From NCBI GenBank assembly GCA_003520925.1, contig DOTV01000231.1, forward strand, positions 5,192-13,733: a DNA stretch of 8,542 nucleotides, read 5' to 3'. This document shows, in pieces, positions 1 through 7,260 of this stretch. The stretch's first letter is position 1. Each line of letters opens with the position of its first letter. The position numbers and the translations under genes were made by a program. The notes under the pieces were generated by a model. The model saw only the letters and a program-made list of their open reading frames with translations, did not search any database and was not told where the DNA came from. This stretch comes from Bacteroidales bacterium (GTDB lineage: Bacteria; Bacteroidota; Bacteroidia; Bacteroidales; VadinHA17).

Positions 1-240
1 GGAAATGTATGGCAGATGACAAATGATCAGTACTTTAACGGGTCGTATTATTTCAATGTAATAAGGGGTGGAAGTTACTACAAGCCCGACTCAAGCTGGT
101 GGTATATTCAGGGAGGGCCTCAGCCGCTTGATAAAACCCAGATAATGCTGATGGTTTCGCAGGGTTATGACCGGAATGCAACAGTGGGGTTCAGATGTGT
201 TAAGGATATAGATGGTCGGAATTTCAGAGGCAAAAGATAG
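1..240 (+). CDS. SUMF1/formylglycine-generating-enzyme-like protein, C-terminal fragment
   Basis: The reading frame is open from base 1 and ends at TAG 238-240, giving 79 residues of a gene that starts outside the window. The fragment opens with GNVWQMTND, then has VIRGGSYY and ends near VGFRCVKD. These match the hallmark C-terminal blocks of the FGE-sulfatase (SUMF1) fold: GNVWEW, LRGGSW and GFRC. Family members include true formylglycine-generating enzymes that activate sulfatases and many Bacteroidota relatives of other function, including gliding/secretion lipoproteins of the GldK type. The active-site cysteines of true FGEs cannot be judged here because most of the domain is missing, so catalytic activity is not claimed. 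The first in-frame ATG is at 16, but GNVWQ upstream of it is clearly coding, so 16 is not the real start. The gene converges on dnaA with a one-base gap. Confidence 0.82.
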   Translation, partial: GNVWQMTNDQYFNGSYYFNVIRGGSYYKPDSSWWYIQGGPQPLDKTQIMLMVSQGYDRNATVGFRCVKDIDGRNFRGKR

Positions 241-241
241 T

Positions 242-1672
242 TTATACCTTCAGTTTCTTCTCAATCTCATTTATCTGATTCCTGAAATGCTTATCTGTGT
301 CGATAAGGTTGTTGACGGTTTTGCATGCATGAAGGACAGTTGCATGATCCTTACCTCCGATATGTGAGCCGATGCTGGCTAATGAGGCTTTAGTGAGGCT
401 TTTCGAAAAATACATTGATACCTGGCGGGCTTGTACGATCTCTCTTTTTCTGGTTTTTCCCTGGATCATTTCGATAGGTATCTTGTAATAGTCGCAGACA
501 ATTTTCTGAATATATTCAATTGTGATCTCACGTCGTGAAGTGCTGACAAGCTTTTCGACCATCTGGTGTGCAAGGTCAAGTGTGATCTCTTTCCTGTTAA
601 GTGTCGATTGCGCATACAGCGAAATCAGTACAGCTTCAAGTTCCCGAATATTGTTTGAAATGTTTGCTGCAAGATATTCGAATATTTCATCAGGCAGTTC
701 AATTCCGTCATTGTATGCTTTCTTTTTGAGAATCGCCAGCCTTGTTTCATAATCAGGTCTCTGAAGATCGGCCTGTAAGCCCCATTTGAACCTCGACAGA
801 AGCCGTTGTTCCATACCCTGAAGTTCGACAGGCGGCCTGTCGCATGTAAGGATCAGCTGTTTCCCCGATTGATGAATATGATTGAAAATATGGAAGAAGG
901 TGTCCTGGGTCTTTTCCTTTCCTGCAAATTCATGGACATCATCAAGGATCAGGACATCGATCATCTGGTAGAAATGCAGGAAATCATTTTTATTATTGTT
1001 CCTGACAGACTCCACAAACTGTGTCTGGAATTTATTTGCATTTACGTACAGGACTACCTTATCGGGATGTTTTTCCTTGACAAGTATACCGATTGCCTGT
1101 GCAAGGTGTGTTTTCCCGAGCCCTGAATCACCATAGATCATAAGAGGATTGAATGCTGTTCCTCCGGGGTTATTGCCGACCGCGATACCGGCTGACCGGG
1201 CAAGCCTGTTGCATTCTCCCTCAACATAGTTATTGAAATTATAATCAGGATTAAGCTTTGGATCAAAATGGACCTTCTTAATTCCCGGGATAACAAACGG
1301 ATTTTTTATTGAGGGTTGCGTTACGTCGAATGGAACCTGAACGGGCTTGTTGTGAAGATCTGCCTTGTTGCGGGACGGATATCTGACCGTATATGGCTTC
1401 CCATCAGAGTAATTGGAGTTTTCAAGAACCACGTTATATTCAAGCTTTGCATCAGCACCAATTTCCCGCCTTAGAGTCTTCCGGAGGATATCAATATATT
1501 GTTCTTCGAGGTATTCATAAAAAAAAGGACTTGGAACCTGTATGGTCAAAACATTGTTTTCAAGCTTTAAAGGAATTATTGGCTCAAACCATGTCTTGAA
1601 ACTGACGGAAGGAATTATGTCTTTAATTATCTGCAGACAACTATTCCAAACATCATTGTGCGATTTGTTCAT
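242..1672 (-). CDS. dnaA: Chromosomal replication initiator protein DnaA
   Basis: This AAA+ ATPase binds DnaA boxes at oriC and opens the duplex for DnaB loading. At 476 residues it is full length. Domain I is about 1-85 (WNSCLQIIKD, FKTWFEPI). A short, poorly conserved domain II linker spans about 86-135. Domain III begins near FDPKLNPDYNF and carries Walker A GDSGLGKT (181-188), Walker B LILDD (241-245), sensor 1 LTCDRPP (274-280), the box VII arginine finger in LLSRFKWG (R294) and sensor 2 NIRELEA (R343). Domain IV is the DNA-binding helix-turn-helix, with the signature GGKDHATVLHAC at 439-450. Sensor 1 has Cys where many DnaAs have Ser, a minor change. The start at 1672 gives the usual MNKSHNDVWN beginning, and no SD precedes it, as expected in Bacteroidota. 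It is transcribed alone after a 340-base leader. No recognisable DnaA boxes lie beside it. Confidence 0.98.
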   Translation of the reverse strand: MNKSHNDVWNSCLQIIKDIIPSVSFKTWFEPIIPLKLENNVLTIQVPSPFFYEYLEEQYIDILRKTLRREIGADAKLEYNVVLENSNYSDGKPYTVRYPSRNKADLHNKPVQVPFDVTQPSIKNPFVIPGIKKVHFDPKLNPDYNFNNYVEGECNRLARSAGIAVGNNPGGTAFNPLMIYGDSGLGKTHLAQAIGILVKEKHPDKVVLYVNANKFQTQFVESVRNNNKNDFLHFYQMIDVLILDDVHEFAGKEKTQDTFFHIFNHIHQSGKQLILTCDRPPVELQGMEQRLLSRFKWGLQADLQRPDYETRLAILKKKAYNDGIELPDEIFEYLAANISNNIRELEAVLISLYAQSTLNRKEITLDLAHQMVEKLVSTSRREITIEYIQKIVCDYYKIPIEMIQGKTRKREIVQARQVSMYFSKSLTKASLASIGSHIGGKDHATVLHACKTVNNLIDTDKHFRNQINEIEKKLKV

Positions 1673-2012
1673 GAAAAAATTATTGTTAGTAGTCTTAAGG
1701 TTTCCAGTCTTGCTGATTCAGACAGCAATATTTGTAAAAAAAAAACTTAAAAAAAAAATTTTTTTTGCTTGGTTATATCAAAAAAACTATATGTTTTTAA
1801 TCATCAGCAACTTATAAAAAAAAATATTTTTTCATTTTTTAAATCACTGAGTATCAAATCTTTGCAACTCTAGTAATCAGTTTGTCAGTGTAGGACAATT
1901 TATTATGAAATTCTGATCAGAAATTAACAAAGATTTAAATAAATGAGGACTATTTTGCCAACAATTAATTTATCTATTTTAAGATCAAGATAATCTGATT
2001 TTTATAATAATC
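1673..2012. other. AT-rich non-coding leader between mlaD-family gene and dnaA
   Basis: This 340-base gap holds no believable gene. Its most striking part is a homopolymer block at 1736-1766: ten A, CTT, ten A, then eight T. Such phased A/T tracts are expected to curve DNA and melt easily. Another A-run followed by T-runs lies around 1816-1840. Both flanking genes are on the minus strand, so the gap must contain the dnaA promoter and 5' leader, and any end signal for the amidase-mlaD operon. I found no GC-rich hairpin with a T-run suitable as a terminator, and no sequence close to the DnaA box TTATCCACA on either strand. Confidence 0.6.
1928..1964 (-). promoter_or_regulatory. Candidate dnaA promoter (Bacteroidota-type)
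   Basis: On the minus strand, TTGTTG (1959-1964) is followed after 23 bases by AATCTTTG (1928-1935). The latter matches the Bacteroidota -7 consensus TAnnTTTG at all but its first fixed base. If used, it would give a dnaA leader of about 250 bases. The spacing is at the long end of the usual range and one position is off, so this is only a candidate. I saw no better match nearer the dnaA start. Confidence 0.2.
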
Positions 2013-2948
2013 CTATTCTTCCGGAGTATTTTTTTTGCCAAAAAGCGAAAAGTGAACATACCTTTTTGGATTAGCCTTCATATCGAGTAAAAGAAGGTTC
2101 AGACTCCCGAGGCTGTTTGAGAGATTAGTATACAGCGAATCATTCGTAATCAGTTTTCCGGCAGTTCCCTGTCCGTCATTAAGGTTCCCTATTAAAACAG
2201 ATGCTTTTTCGAGGCTTGTCTTAAGATTGTTCACTGAACTGTAGATATCAACGGCAGCGAGGGTGTCGGCTATATTCTCAAGACTGCTGAATGTTGAGGT
2301 GAGCTTGCCTGAATTTTCTGCCAGCATCAGGGTGAATTTATTTATATTTTCGAGAGTGGCCTTAAGTTCAGCTTCATCAATGCTTTTTACTGTGTTGCTC
2401 AGACTTGCTACTCCCGATTTTAAATTTGTCCTGAACCGGGGATCCATTATATCATTAAGTGAGCTTATCACAGTATCAATTGCAGAGATCAGACCAGATA
2501 ACTTTTCTTTCATCGGGCCAAGCTCATTTTCAACTTTTGTGATAATCGATTCGGCAAGTCTGCCTGGGATTGTGTCCCTGTTCGAATAGGTTCCTGGTCC
2601 TTTGCCATATACAAGCTGAATCTTCATACCGGCAAGCAGCGAAGCTGTTGTTATTTCAGCATATGTATTTACCGGAAATCTGAATCCCTTGTCAACTGAC
2701 AGGGTTACTAGAAGCCTGCCGCTTTGAGGATCAATAAATTTTATTGCCTGGACAACCCCGACCCTGTAGCCGTTTACCTCGATGGGACTTGATTCCTCCA
2801 GACCGCCGACATTATCGTAAACTACATAGTACTGAGCTGTTTTGCTGAACAGATCCTTTCCTTTGAGAAAATTATATACCCATATAAATACAAGGAGTGT
2901 GATTAAAGCTGTGAAACCAATCTTGACTTCATTCGAGATTTTTTTCAT
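2013..2948 (-). CDS. MCE/MlaD family lipid-transport protein
   Basis: A 311-residue single-pass inner-membrane protein. MCE-domain proteins form periplasmic hexamers that move phospholipids between inner and outer membranes with an MlaE/MlaF-type ABC transporter. After a short basic N-terminus (MKKISNEVK), a transmembrane helix spans about 9-28. The MCE domain is about 37-115 and includes SPIEVNGYRVGVV (54-66) and the conserved SLLAGMKIQL (103-112). Residues from about 135 to 250 look helical and coiled, as in MCE proteins that build a periplasmic tunnel or needle. The C-terminus has the block GTAGKLITND (261-270) and then MKANPKRYVHFSLFG, which I recall from Bacteroidota MlaD proteins. It starts 17 bases after the amidase stop, so the two are almost certainly co-transcribed. 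No MlaE, MlaF or other transporter partner is in the window, so they must be encoded elsewhere. Confidence 0.9.
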   Translation of the reverse strand: MKKISNEVKIGFTALITLLVFIWVYNFLKGKDLFSKTAQYYVVYDNVGGLEESSPIEVNGYRVGVVQAIKFIDPQSGRLLVTLSVDKGFRFPVNTYAEITTASLLAGMKIQLVYGKGPGTYSNRDTIPGRLAESIITKVENELGPMKEKLSGLISAIDTVISSLNDIMDPRFRTNLKSGVASLSNTVKSIDEAELKATLENINKFTLMLAENSGKLTSTFSSLENIADTLAAVDIYSSVNNLKTSLEKASVLIGNLNDGQGTAGKLITNDSLYTNLSNSLGSLNLLLLDMKANPKRYVHFSLFGKKNTPEE

Positions 2949-2965
2949 TTAAAGTTTGTTTTGTT

Positions 2966-4117
2966 TTATTTTGAGTTCAGGGCATCCTGTAAAGGTACTA
3001 TTTTATTATTTTTAACCGCGATCACAAAAGCATCCGGATAAATGGCCTCGATTTTATTCCGATATTCAGCGGCCTGCTGGTAACTGGAAAAACTTCCTGT
3101 GGCATACCTGAAAAGATTCTGAGAGGAGAGTTCAACAACATCTTTAAATCCTTTAAAATTATCAGGAGTAAGACTCTTTTTAACAGCTGAGGTTGCAATC
3201 TGGATCATATATCTGAGTTCGTCAACCACCGGGACTCTATCGGAGACAGAGGAATCAGGTGTCGAAACCTGCTCCTTTTCTTTTGAGGTTGAAATATTGG
3301 TCTTCTTGTCAATTTCATTGATGTAATCACGTATAGCCCTGTAAATTGCTGAAGCTATATAATCCTGTCCTTCTTTGGATACAAGGTATTTTTCCTCGTC
3401 AGGATTTGTTATGAACCCGGTTTCAACAAGAACACTTGGCATGGTTGTCATATAAAGAACCCAGAACCCGGCTTGTTTAACTCCGCGGTCTATCCTTCCT
3501 GCCCTGTTTTTCAGTTGACTCTGGATGGTTGAAGCCAGCAAAGTACTCTGCTGGCGGAAAGTATTTTGCATTACTGTGAACATAATATATGATTCGGGTG
3601 ACTTTGGATCAAACCCCTCATATTTGGTCGAGAAATCATCTTCAAGAAGTATAACTTCATTCTCTTTCATGGCAACCTCAAGATTTTGGTCATTCTGCGC
3701 CGGCCCCATTATCCAGGTTTCTGATCCTTTGATAGTGCTTTTACTTATCCAGTTCGAGTGAATCGATATGAACAAATCAGCATTGTTTTTATTTGCAAAT
3801 TCGGGCCGGTCCCTCAGCTCCATAAATTCATCAGTCTTCCTTGTGTACAGGACGCTGACATTTTCTACATTCTGTTCCAGATACTCCCCGGTTTTAAGTG
3901 CAATTGCAAGATTGATGTTCTTCTCCCTGCTGATTTTTCCGACGGCTCCGGGATCCTTTCCTCCGTGTCCTGCATCGATCACAATTATCCATGTCTTTTC
4001 TGATGCATTTTCAGCCTTCATGCCTGAAATCAGCAGCGACATAAATATAACAGCAATCAATTTTATCATGCGGATATTATTGGTACGCTCTTTGTCGTTT
4101 ATAATCTCTGAACTCAT
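2966..4117 (-). CDS. N-acetylmuramoyl-L-alanine amidase (Amidase_3) with C-terminal SPOR-like domain
   Basis: An exported zinc enzyme that cuts the bond between N-acetylmuramic acid and the stem peptide, usually in daughter-cell separation and wall remodelling. Numbering is from the 383-residue reading. The catalytic domain (about 42-266) has IVIDAGHGGKDPG with Zn ligand H51, then E65 (SREKN), H120 (FISIHSN) and catalytic E232 (LVETGFITNP), so the metal site appears complete. A Ser/Lys/Glu/Thr-rich linker (about 270-295) leads to a SPOR-like domain (about 300-378, YMIQIATS to FVIAVKNNKIVPL), expected to bind denuded septal peptidoglycan. The hydrophobic signal segment is MIKLIAVIFMSLLISGMKA (17-35). 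An alternative ATG at 4069 (M17) would begin exactly at this segment and remove a polar 16-residue extension, so the true start may be 4069. It is the first gene of an operon with the MCE protein and is divergent from lptD. Confidence 0.92.
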   Translation of the reverse strand: MSSEIINDKERTNNIRMIKLIAVIFMSLLISGMKAENASEKTWIIVIDAGHGGKDPGAVGKISREKNINLAIALKTGEYLEQNVENVSVLYTRKTDEFMELRDRPEFANKNNADLFISIHSNWISKSTIKGSETWIMGPAQNDQNLEVAMKENEVILLEDDFSTKYEGFDPKSPESYIMFTVMQNTFRQQSTLLASTIQSQLKNRAGRIDRGVKQAGFWVLYMTTMPSVLVETGFITNPDEEKYLVSKEGQDYIASAIYRAIRDYINEIDKKTNISTSKEKEQVSTPDSSVSDRVPVVDELRYMIQIATSAVKKSLTPDNFKGFKDVVELSSQNLFRYATGSFSSYQQAAEYRNKIEAIYPDAFVIAVKNNKIVPLQDALNSK

Positions 4118-4139
4118 GCCGGGTTCATGTTTTTTTAAT

Positions 4140-4147
4140 TAGTTTTG
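4140..4147 (+). promoter_or_regulatory. Candidate -7 box of the lptD promoter
   Basis: TAGTTTTG fits the Bacteroidota -7 consensus TAnnTTTG exactly and lies about 50 bases before the lptD start, leaving a leader of about 45 bases. The matching -33 element (TTG-like) is not convincing, because the sequence about 20 bases upstream belongs to the start of the amidase gene. The position between divergent genes supports a promoter role; the match itself is short. Confidence 0.35.
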
Positions 4148-4180
4148 CGCCTGATATCCGGACGTCACACAAAAACTGTA

Positions 4181-4188
4181 CAAAAATA
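4181..4188 (-). promoter_or_regulatory. Candidate -7 box of the amidase-mlaD operon promoter
   Basis: On the minus strand the sequence reads TATTTTTG, an exact TAnnTTTG match. A TTTG at 4213-4216 (minus), 24 bases upstream, could be the -33 element, although that spacing is slightly long and places it inside the first codons of lptD. Transcription would start near 4175 and run about 55-60 bases before the amidase ATG at 4117. It would overlap the lptD candidate promoter head to head. Confidence 0.35.
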
Positions 4189-4197
4189 GTATTAAAG

Positions 4198-6852
4198 TTG
4201 TATTTTTTTAAACAAAAGCGGTTACTTGTTGTGTTCCTTGTGATGGTCCATTTTTTTTCATTGTTTTCCCAGGAAGGAAGATCTGTAGCCGACACAAACC
4301 TGGTAAGACAGGATACCCTGACTTCAGACACACTCCTGAAGAAGATTAAAAAGATCTCTCCCGAAGCCATAGATAAACAGGTAATATATAAATCGGCCGG
4401 TACAAAAAAAAATGACCTCGTCAATAAAAGAGTCTATCTGATTGATAAAGCAGAGGTAACTTATGACGACATTGAAATCAAAGCTGATTCGATTGTCTTT
4501 GATATGATGGGGAACACAGTTTTTGCAACCGGAAGAACTGATACAACAGGTAAAGTAACCGGCAAGCCGGTTTTTAAACAGGGAACTCAGGAAATAGAAT
4601 CCGACTCTCTGTTTTACAACTTCGTGACAAGAAAAGCTGTTGCTTATAAGATTGTCACAAAGCAGGAAGAGGGATTACTAAGAAGCCAGGTTACAAAGCT
4701 ACTTGAAGACGGAACTTCAAATATTGCAAAAAGTACCTATTCAACTTGTGATGCGGAACAACCGCATTTCTATATTAGCCTGCCAAAGGCAAAAATTTAC
4801 CCTGGGAAAAAGATAATCTCCGGACCGGGAAACCTTGTGCTTGAAGGGATCCCACTTCCGGTGGCTCTGCCCTTCGGTTTTTTTCCGATCCAGACAAAAA
4901 AGGCCGCGTCAGGGATCCTGATACCAAGAGTAGGACAGGAACAGGAGAGAGGATATAATCTGACTGAAGGCGGTTATTATTTTGCAATAAGCGATTATTT
5001 TGATCTGGCTCTAAGGGGTAATATATATTCAAACGGAACCTGGATGCTTACCGCCACGACAAACTATTCAAAAAGATACAAATTCGACGGTCAGCTCTCA
5101 TTCAGCTATGCGAATAACATTTCGGGACACAAAGGTTTAAAGGATTACAGCAAGGTAACAAACTACAAAATCGGGTGGACTTATAATCAGAATGCGAAAG
5201 CGCATCCGGGGTCCAGGTTCTCTGCAAACGTAAATATGAGCTCCAGCGGTTATGACAAGACAAACTCCTATGATGTCAGAGAGCATGTGACATCTCAGAG
5301 GCAGTCAGGTGTAAGTTATTCAAAAACATGGACAGGAACACCTTTCAACTTTTCCGCCAGTATGAATCATAAGCAGAATGTTCAGAAGAAAAGTGTGGAT
5401 CTGAATCTGCCAAAAATAAGTTTTAACGTCGGAAGGATTTATCCTTTCAGGGGAAAGAATTCAACAGGTTCAAATAAATGGTACAAAGATCTTCAATTTC
5501 AGTACTCTGCATCCCTCGACAATCAGATTGCAACTTATGACAGCCTGTTGTTTACAAGGAGCGTCTGGAAAAATATGAAGAATGGCTTTAAGCACGAAGC
5601 TCCGTTAAGCATACAGTTCCGCCCTTTCAAGAACTTTTCAATATCCCCGCAGGTTACTTATTCAGGTGTTCTGTATACCGAGAGAATTGAAAAGTACTGG
5701 GATCCTGAATATGTTGATCCTGCGACAAATAAGAAAACGCCGGTAGTCACCAGAACCCAGAAAGGCTCCTTTTACGGACAATCCATAAATCCTTCAGTCA
5801 GTGCAAGTTTTAATCCACAGTTATTTGGTACATTTAATTTTAAACCCGAATCAAGGGTTCAGTCGATCCGGCACGTAGTAAGACCATCTGTCAGTTTCAA
5901 CTATACTCCTTTTCTGAAAGGCCTTAATAGCGATCTTTACCGGAGGGTACAGAAAGATTCCCTGGGTAATTACGCAGAATACTCCATTTTTGATGGCAAT
6001 ATTTACGGAACTCCATCATTGGCAAGACGAAGCAGCAGTCTGGCTTTTAATCTGACGAACATACTCGAGGCAAAAGTATTCGAGAAAAATGATACATCGG
6101 GTAAACCTAAGAAGATCAAGCTCATTGATAATTTTGGTATATCAACATCCTATGATATTTTTGCAGATTCAATGAAATGGGCACCGATCTCAATGGGACT
6201 CAGAACAACACTTTTTGACAATATAGGCGTTTCGGCCACCAGCAATTTTTCGCTATATGGATTGGACAAAAACGGCAGTTCAACCGGAACATTTGCTTAT
6301 GCCCAGAACAAAAAGCTAATGAGGATGACTAACTTTTCGGTAAGCCTCGACTTTGACCTTGGCAGGCTTATAACAGGAGATAAAGAAAAACAAGGTCAGG
6401 GTTCTGCCCAGGGTGCTTCCCGAACTTTAACCCAGGGAGAGCAGGGTGAGGGAGTAGCTGGTTTTCAACCCGGCCAGAACCAGGAAAGCGCTTTGTATGA
6501 TGAATACGGATATTATATTTTTGATGTACCGTGGTCGATGAGAGTCAGTTATAACATCAACTACATCAAACCGGCTTTTAAATCAGTCCTGACTCAGACA
6601 CTCTCAGCAAACGGCACTGTAACCCTTACAAAGAAAACTGCAATTACATACACCACTGGGTATGATTTCACTCAAAAGCAGATCACAATGACCCAGATAG
6701 GTATCTCCCGCGATCTTCATTGCTGGACGATGAGTTTTAACTGGATCCCGAATGGTACTATGAAAATGTGGAATTTTACTTTAAGGGTCAAGGCCGCTGT
6801 CCTTTCCGACCTGAAATATGAAAGACGCAAAGATTACCATGACCAGTATTAG
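4198..6852 (+). CDS. lptD: Outer-membrane LPS assembly protein LptD (OstA), Bacteroidota type
   Basis: LptD is the outer-membrane barrel that, with LptE, inserts lipopolysaccharide into the outer leaflet. This copy has 884 residues. It has a signal peptide (basic FKQKR, then hydrophobic LLVVFLVMVHFFSLFS, cut near residue 25). A polar stretch follows, then an OstA/LptA-like jellyroll (about 76-185: AEVTYDDIEIKADSIVFD, NTVFATGRTD, SDSLFYNF), and then a long beta-barrel with alternating hydrophobic strands to the end. The start is TTG. The first in-frame ATG is codon 16, inside the signal peptide, and no ATG lies upstream in frame. Only two cysteines occur, C184 (YSTCDAEQPHF) and C842 (DLHCWTMSF). 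They are placed so that they could form one bond between the periplasmic domain and the barrel. A Gly/Gln-rich stretch (727-764) is probably a surface or periplasmic loop. It is transcribed divergently from the amidase-mlaD operon. Confidence 0.93.
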   Translation: MYFFKQKRLLVVFLVMVHFFSLFSQEGRSVADTNLVRQDTLTSDTLLKKIKKISPEAIDKQVIYKSAGTKKNDLVNKRVYLIDKAEVTYDDIEIKADSIVFDMMGNTVFATGRTDTTGKVTGKPVFKQGTQEIESDSLFYNFVTRKAVAYKIVTKQEEGLLRSQVTKLLEDGTSNIAKSTYSTCDAEQPHFYISLPKAKIYPGKKIISGPGNLVLEGIPLPVALPFGFFPIQTKKAASGILIPRVGQEQERGYNLTEGGYYFAISDYFDLALRGNIYSNGTWMLTATTNYSKRYKFDGQLSFSYANNISGHKGLKDYSKVTNYKIGWTYNQNAKAHPGSRFSANVNMSSSGYDKTNSYDVREHVTSQRQSGVSYSKTWTGTPFNFSASMNHKQNVQKKSVDLNLPKISFNVGRIYPFRGKNSTGSNKWYKDLQFQYSASLDNQIATYDSLLFTRSVWKNMKNGFKHEAPLSIQFRPFKNFSISPQVTYSGVLYTERIEKYWDPEYVDPATNKKTPVVTRTQKGSFYGQSINPSVSASFNPQLFGTFNFKPESRVQSIRHVVRPSVSFNYTPFLKGLNSDLYRRVQKDSLGNYAEYSIFDGNIYGTPSLARRSSSLAFNLTNILEAKVFEKNDTSGKPKKIKLIDNFGISTSYDIFADSMKWAPISMGLRTTLFDNIGVSATSNFSLYGLDKNGSSTGTFAYAQNKKLMRMTNFSVSLDFDLGRLITGDKEKQGQGSAQGASRTLTQGEQGEGVAGFQPGQNQESALYDEYGYYIFDVPWSMRVSYNINYIKPAFKSVLTQTLSANGTVTLTKKTAITYTTGYDFTQKQITMTQIGISRDLHCWTMSFNWIPNGTMKMWNFTLRVKAAVLSDLKYERRKDYHDQY

Positions 6853-6923
6853 CCCCCTTCGCCCTAAAGCTACTTTATTTACACTTTCATTTTAAACTCA
6901 TGTTCCCTTGTTGGGTAAATCAT

Positions 6924-6997
6924 ATATTGTTATAGGTAAATATTTCGTTGTATTACATATAATACTTGTTGTATTACAATATATCATATTGCTATAG
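6924..6997. repeat. AT-rich cluster of short direct repeats and dyads downstream of lptD
   Basis: Two exact copies of GTTGTATTACA lie 21 bases apart (6947-6957 and 6968-6978). They are bracketed by two near-identical copies of ATATTGyTATAG (6924-6935 and 6986-6997). Small dyads overlap them: GTATTA/TAATAC (6950-6965), TTGTA/TACAA (6969-6979) and CAATAT/ATATTG (6977-6991). A 21-base period equals two helical turns, as in paired protein-binding sites. The low base complexity makes chance repeats more likely, so a function is only inferred. The rest of 6853-7060 shows no gene and no clear terminator for lptD. Confidence 0.45.
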
Positions 6998-7002
6998 ATT
7001 TG
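6966..7002 (+). promoter_or_regulatory. Candidate promoter reading into the palindrome array
   Basis: TAGATTTG (6995-7002) matches TAnnTTTG exactly. TTGTTG (6966-6971) ends 23 bases before it and could be the -33 element. Transcription would start near 7008 and run into the eight palindromes at 7061-7361, where there is no believable gene. The second copy of the 21-base-spaced repeat (6968-6978) overlaps the -33 element, which is where a repressor could act. Matches this short arise by chance in AT-rich DNA. Confidence 0.25.
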
Positions 7003-7060
7003 CAGGATATCCCAGATCCCATTTGCATCCGAAGATATAAGATCATTAAGCATGATCCAG

Positions 7061-7171
7061 AACCCTGAAAGGGATTAACAAAGGCACCACGTTAGTGGTG
7101 CAAATATTAATAACCCCCGGTGAAACCGGGGGCAGATGACAAATAAAGTTGTTAAGCCCTGAAGGGGCGGA
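7061..7171 (+). repeat. Left arm of mirrored palindrome array (hairpins A-B-C-D)
   Basis: Four palindromes occur in order. A is CCCT-GAA-AGGG (7063-7073). B is a perfect 7-bp stem GCACCAC/GTGGTGC with loop GTTA (7084-7101). C is a perfect 7-bp stem CCCCCGG/CCGGGGG with loop TGAAA (7114-7132). D is GCCC/GGGC with loop TGAAG (7157-ward, 7156-7167/7168). The same four occur in reverse order and orientation at 7261-7361. The arrangement resembles REP/BIME-type extragenic palindromes, which commonly lie between convergent genes, as here between lptD and rplI. I recall similar palindromes between genes in other Bacteroidota, but I have not checked this. Confidence 0.75.
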
Positions 7172-7260
7172 ATATAGTAGGTTCTTAAGAAGAGCACAGG
7201 AGCCTTTTATGGGTAGCGGTATCAGGATTCGTGATGGATATATTCCCCTATGCATTTATT

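Noticed and set aside
806..1126. Plus-strand open frame of 106 codons within dnaA
   Set aside because: It is antisense to the conserved AAA+ domain of DnaA and shows no domain of its own; a shadow frame. The same holds for the smaller plus-strand frames at 522-752, 1393-1599 and 1542-1817.
1673..2012. Possible oriC beside dnaA
   Set aside because: The region is AT-rich, but I found no sequence close to the DnaA box TTATCCACA on either strand, so an origin cannot be supported.
3768..4142. Plus-strand open frame of 124 codons opposite the amidase
   Set aside because: It is antisense to the zinc-site region of the amidase, where conserved motifs prove the minus-strand frame.
4125..4424. Minus-strand open frame of 99 codons covering the amidase/lptD gap
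   Set aside because: It overlaps the lptD signal peptide and N-terminus in antisense and has no recognisable features; lptD and the divergent promoter region explain this DNA better.
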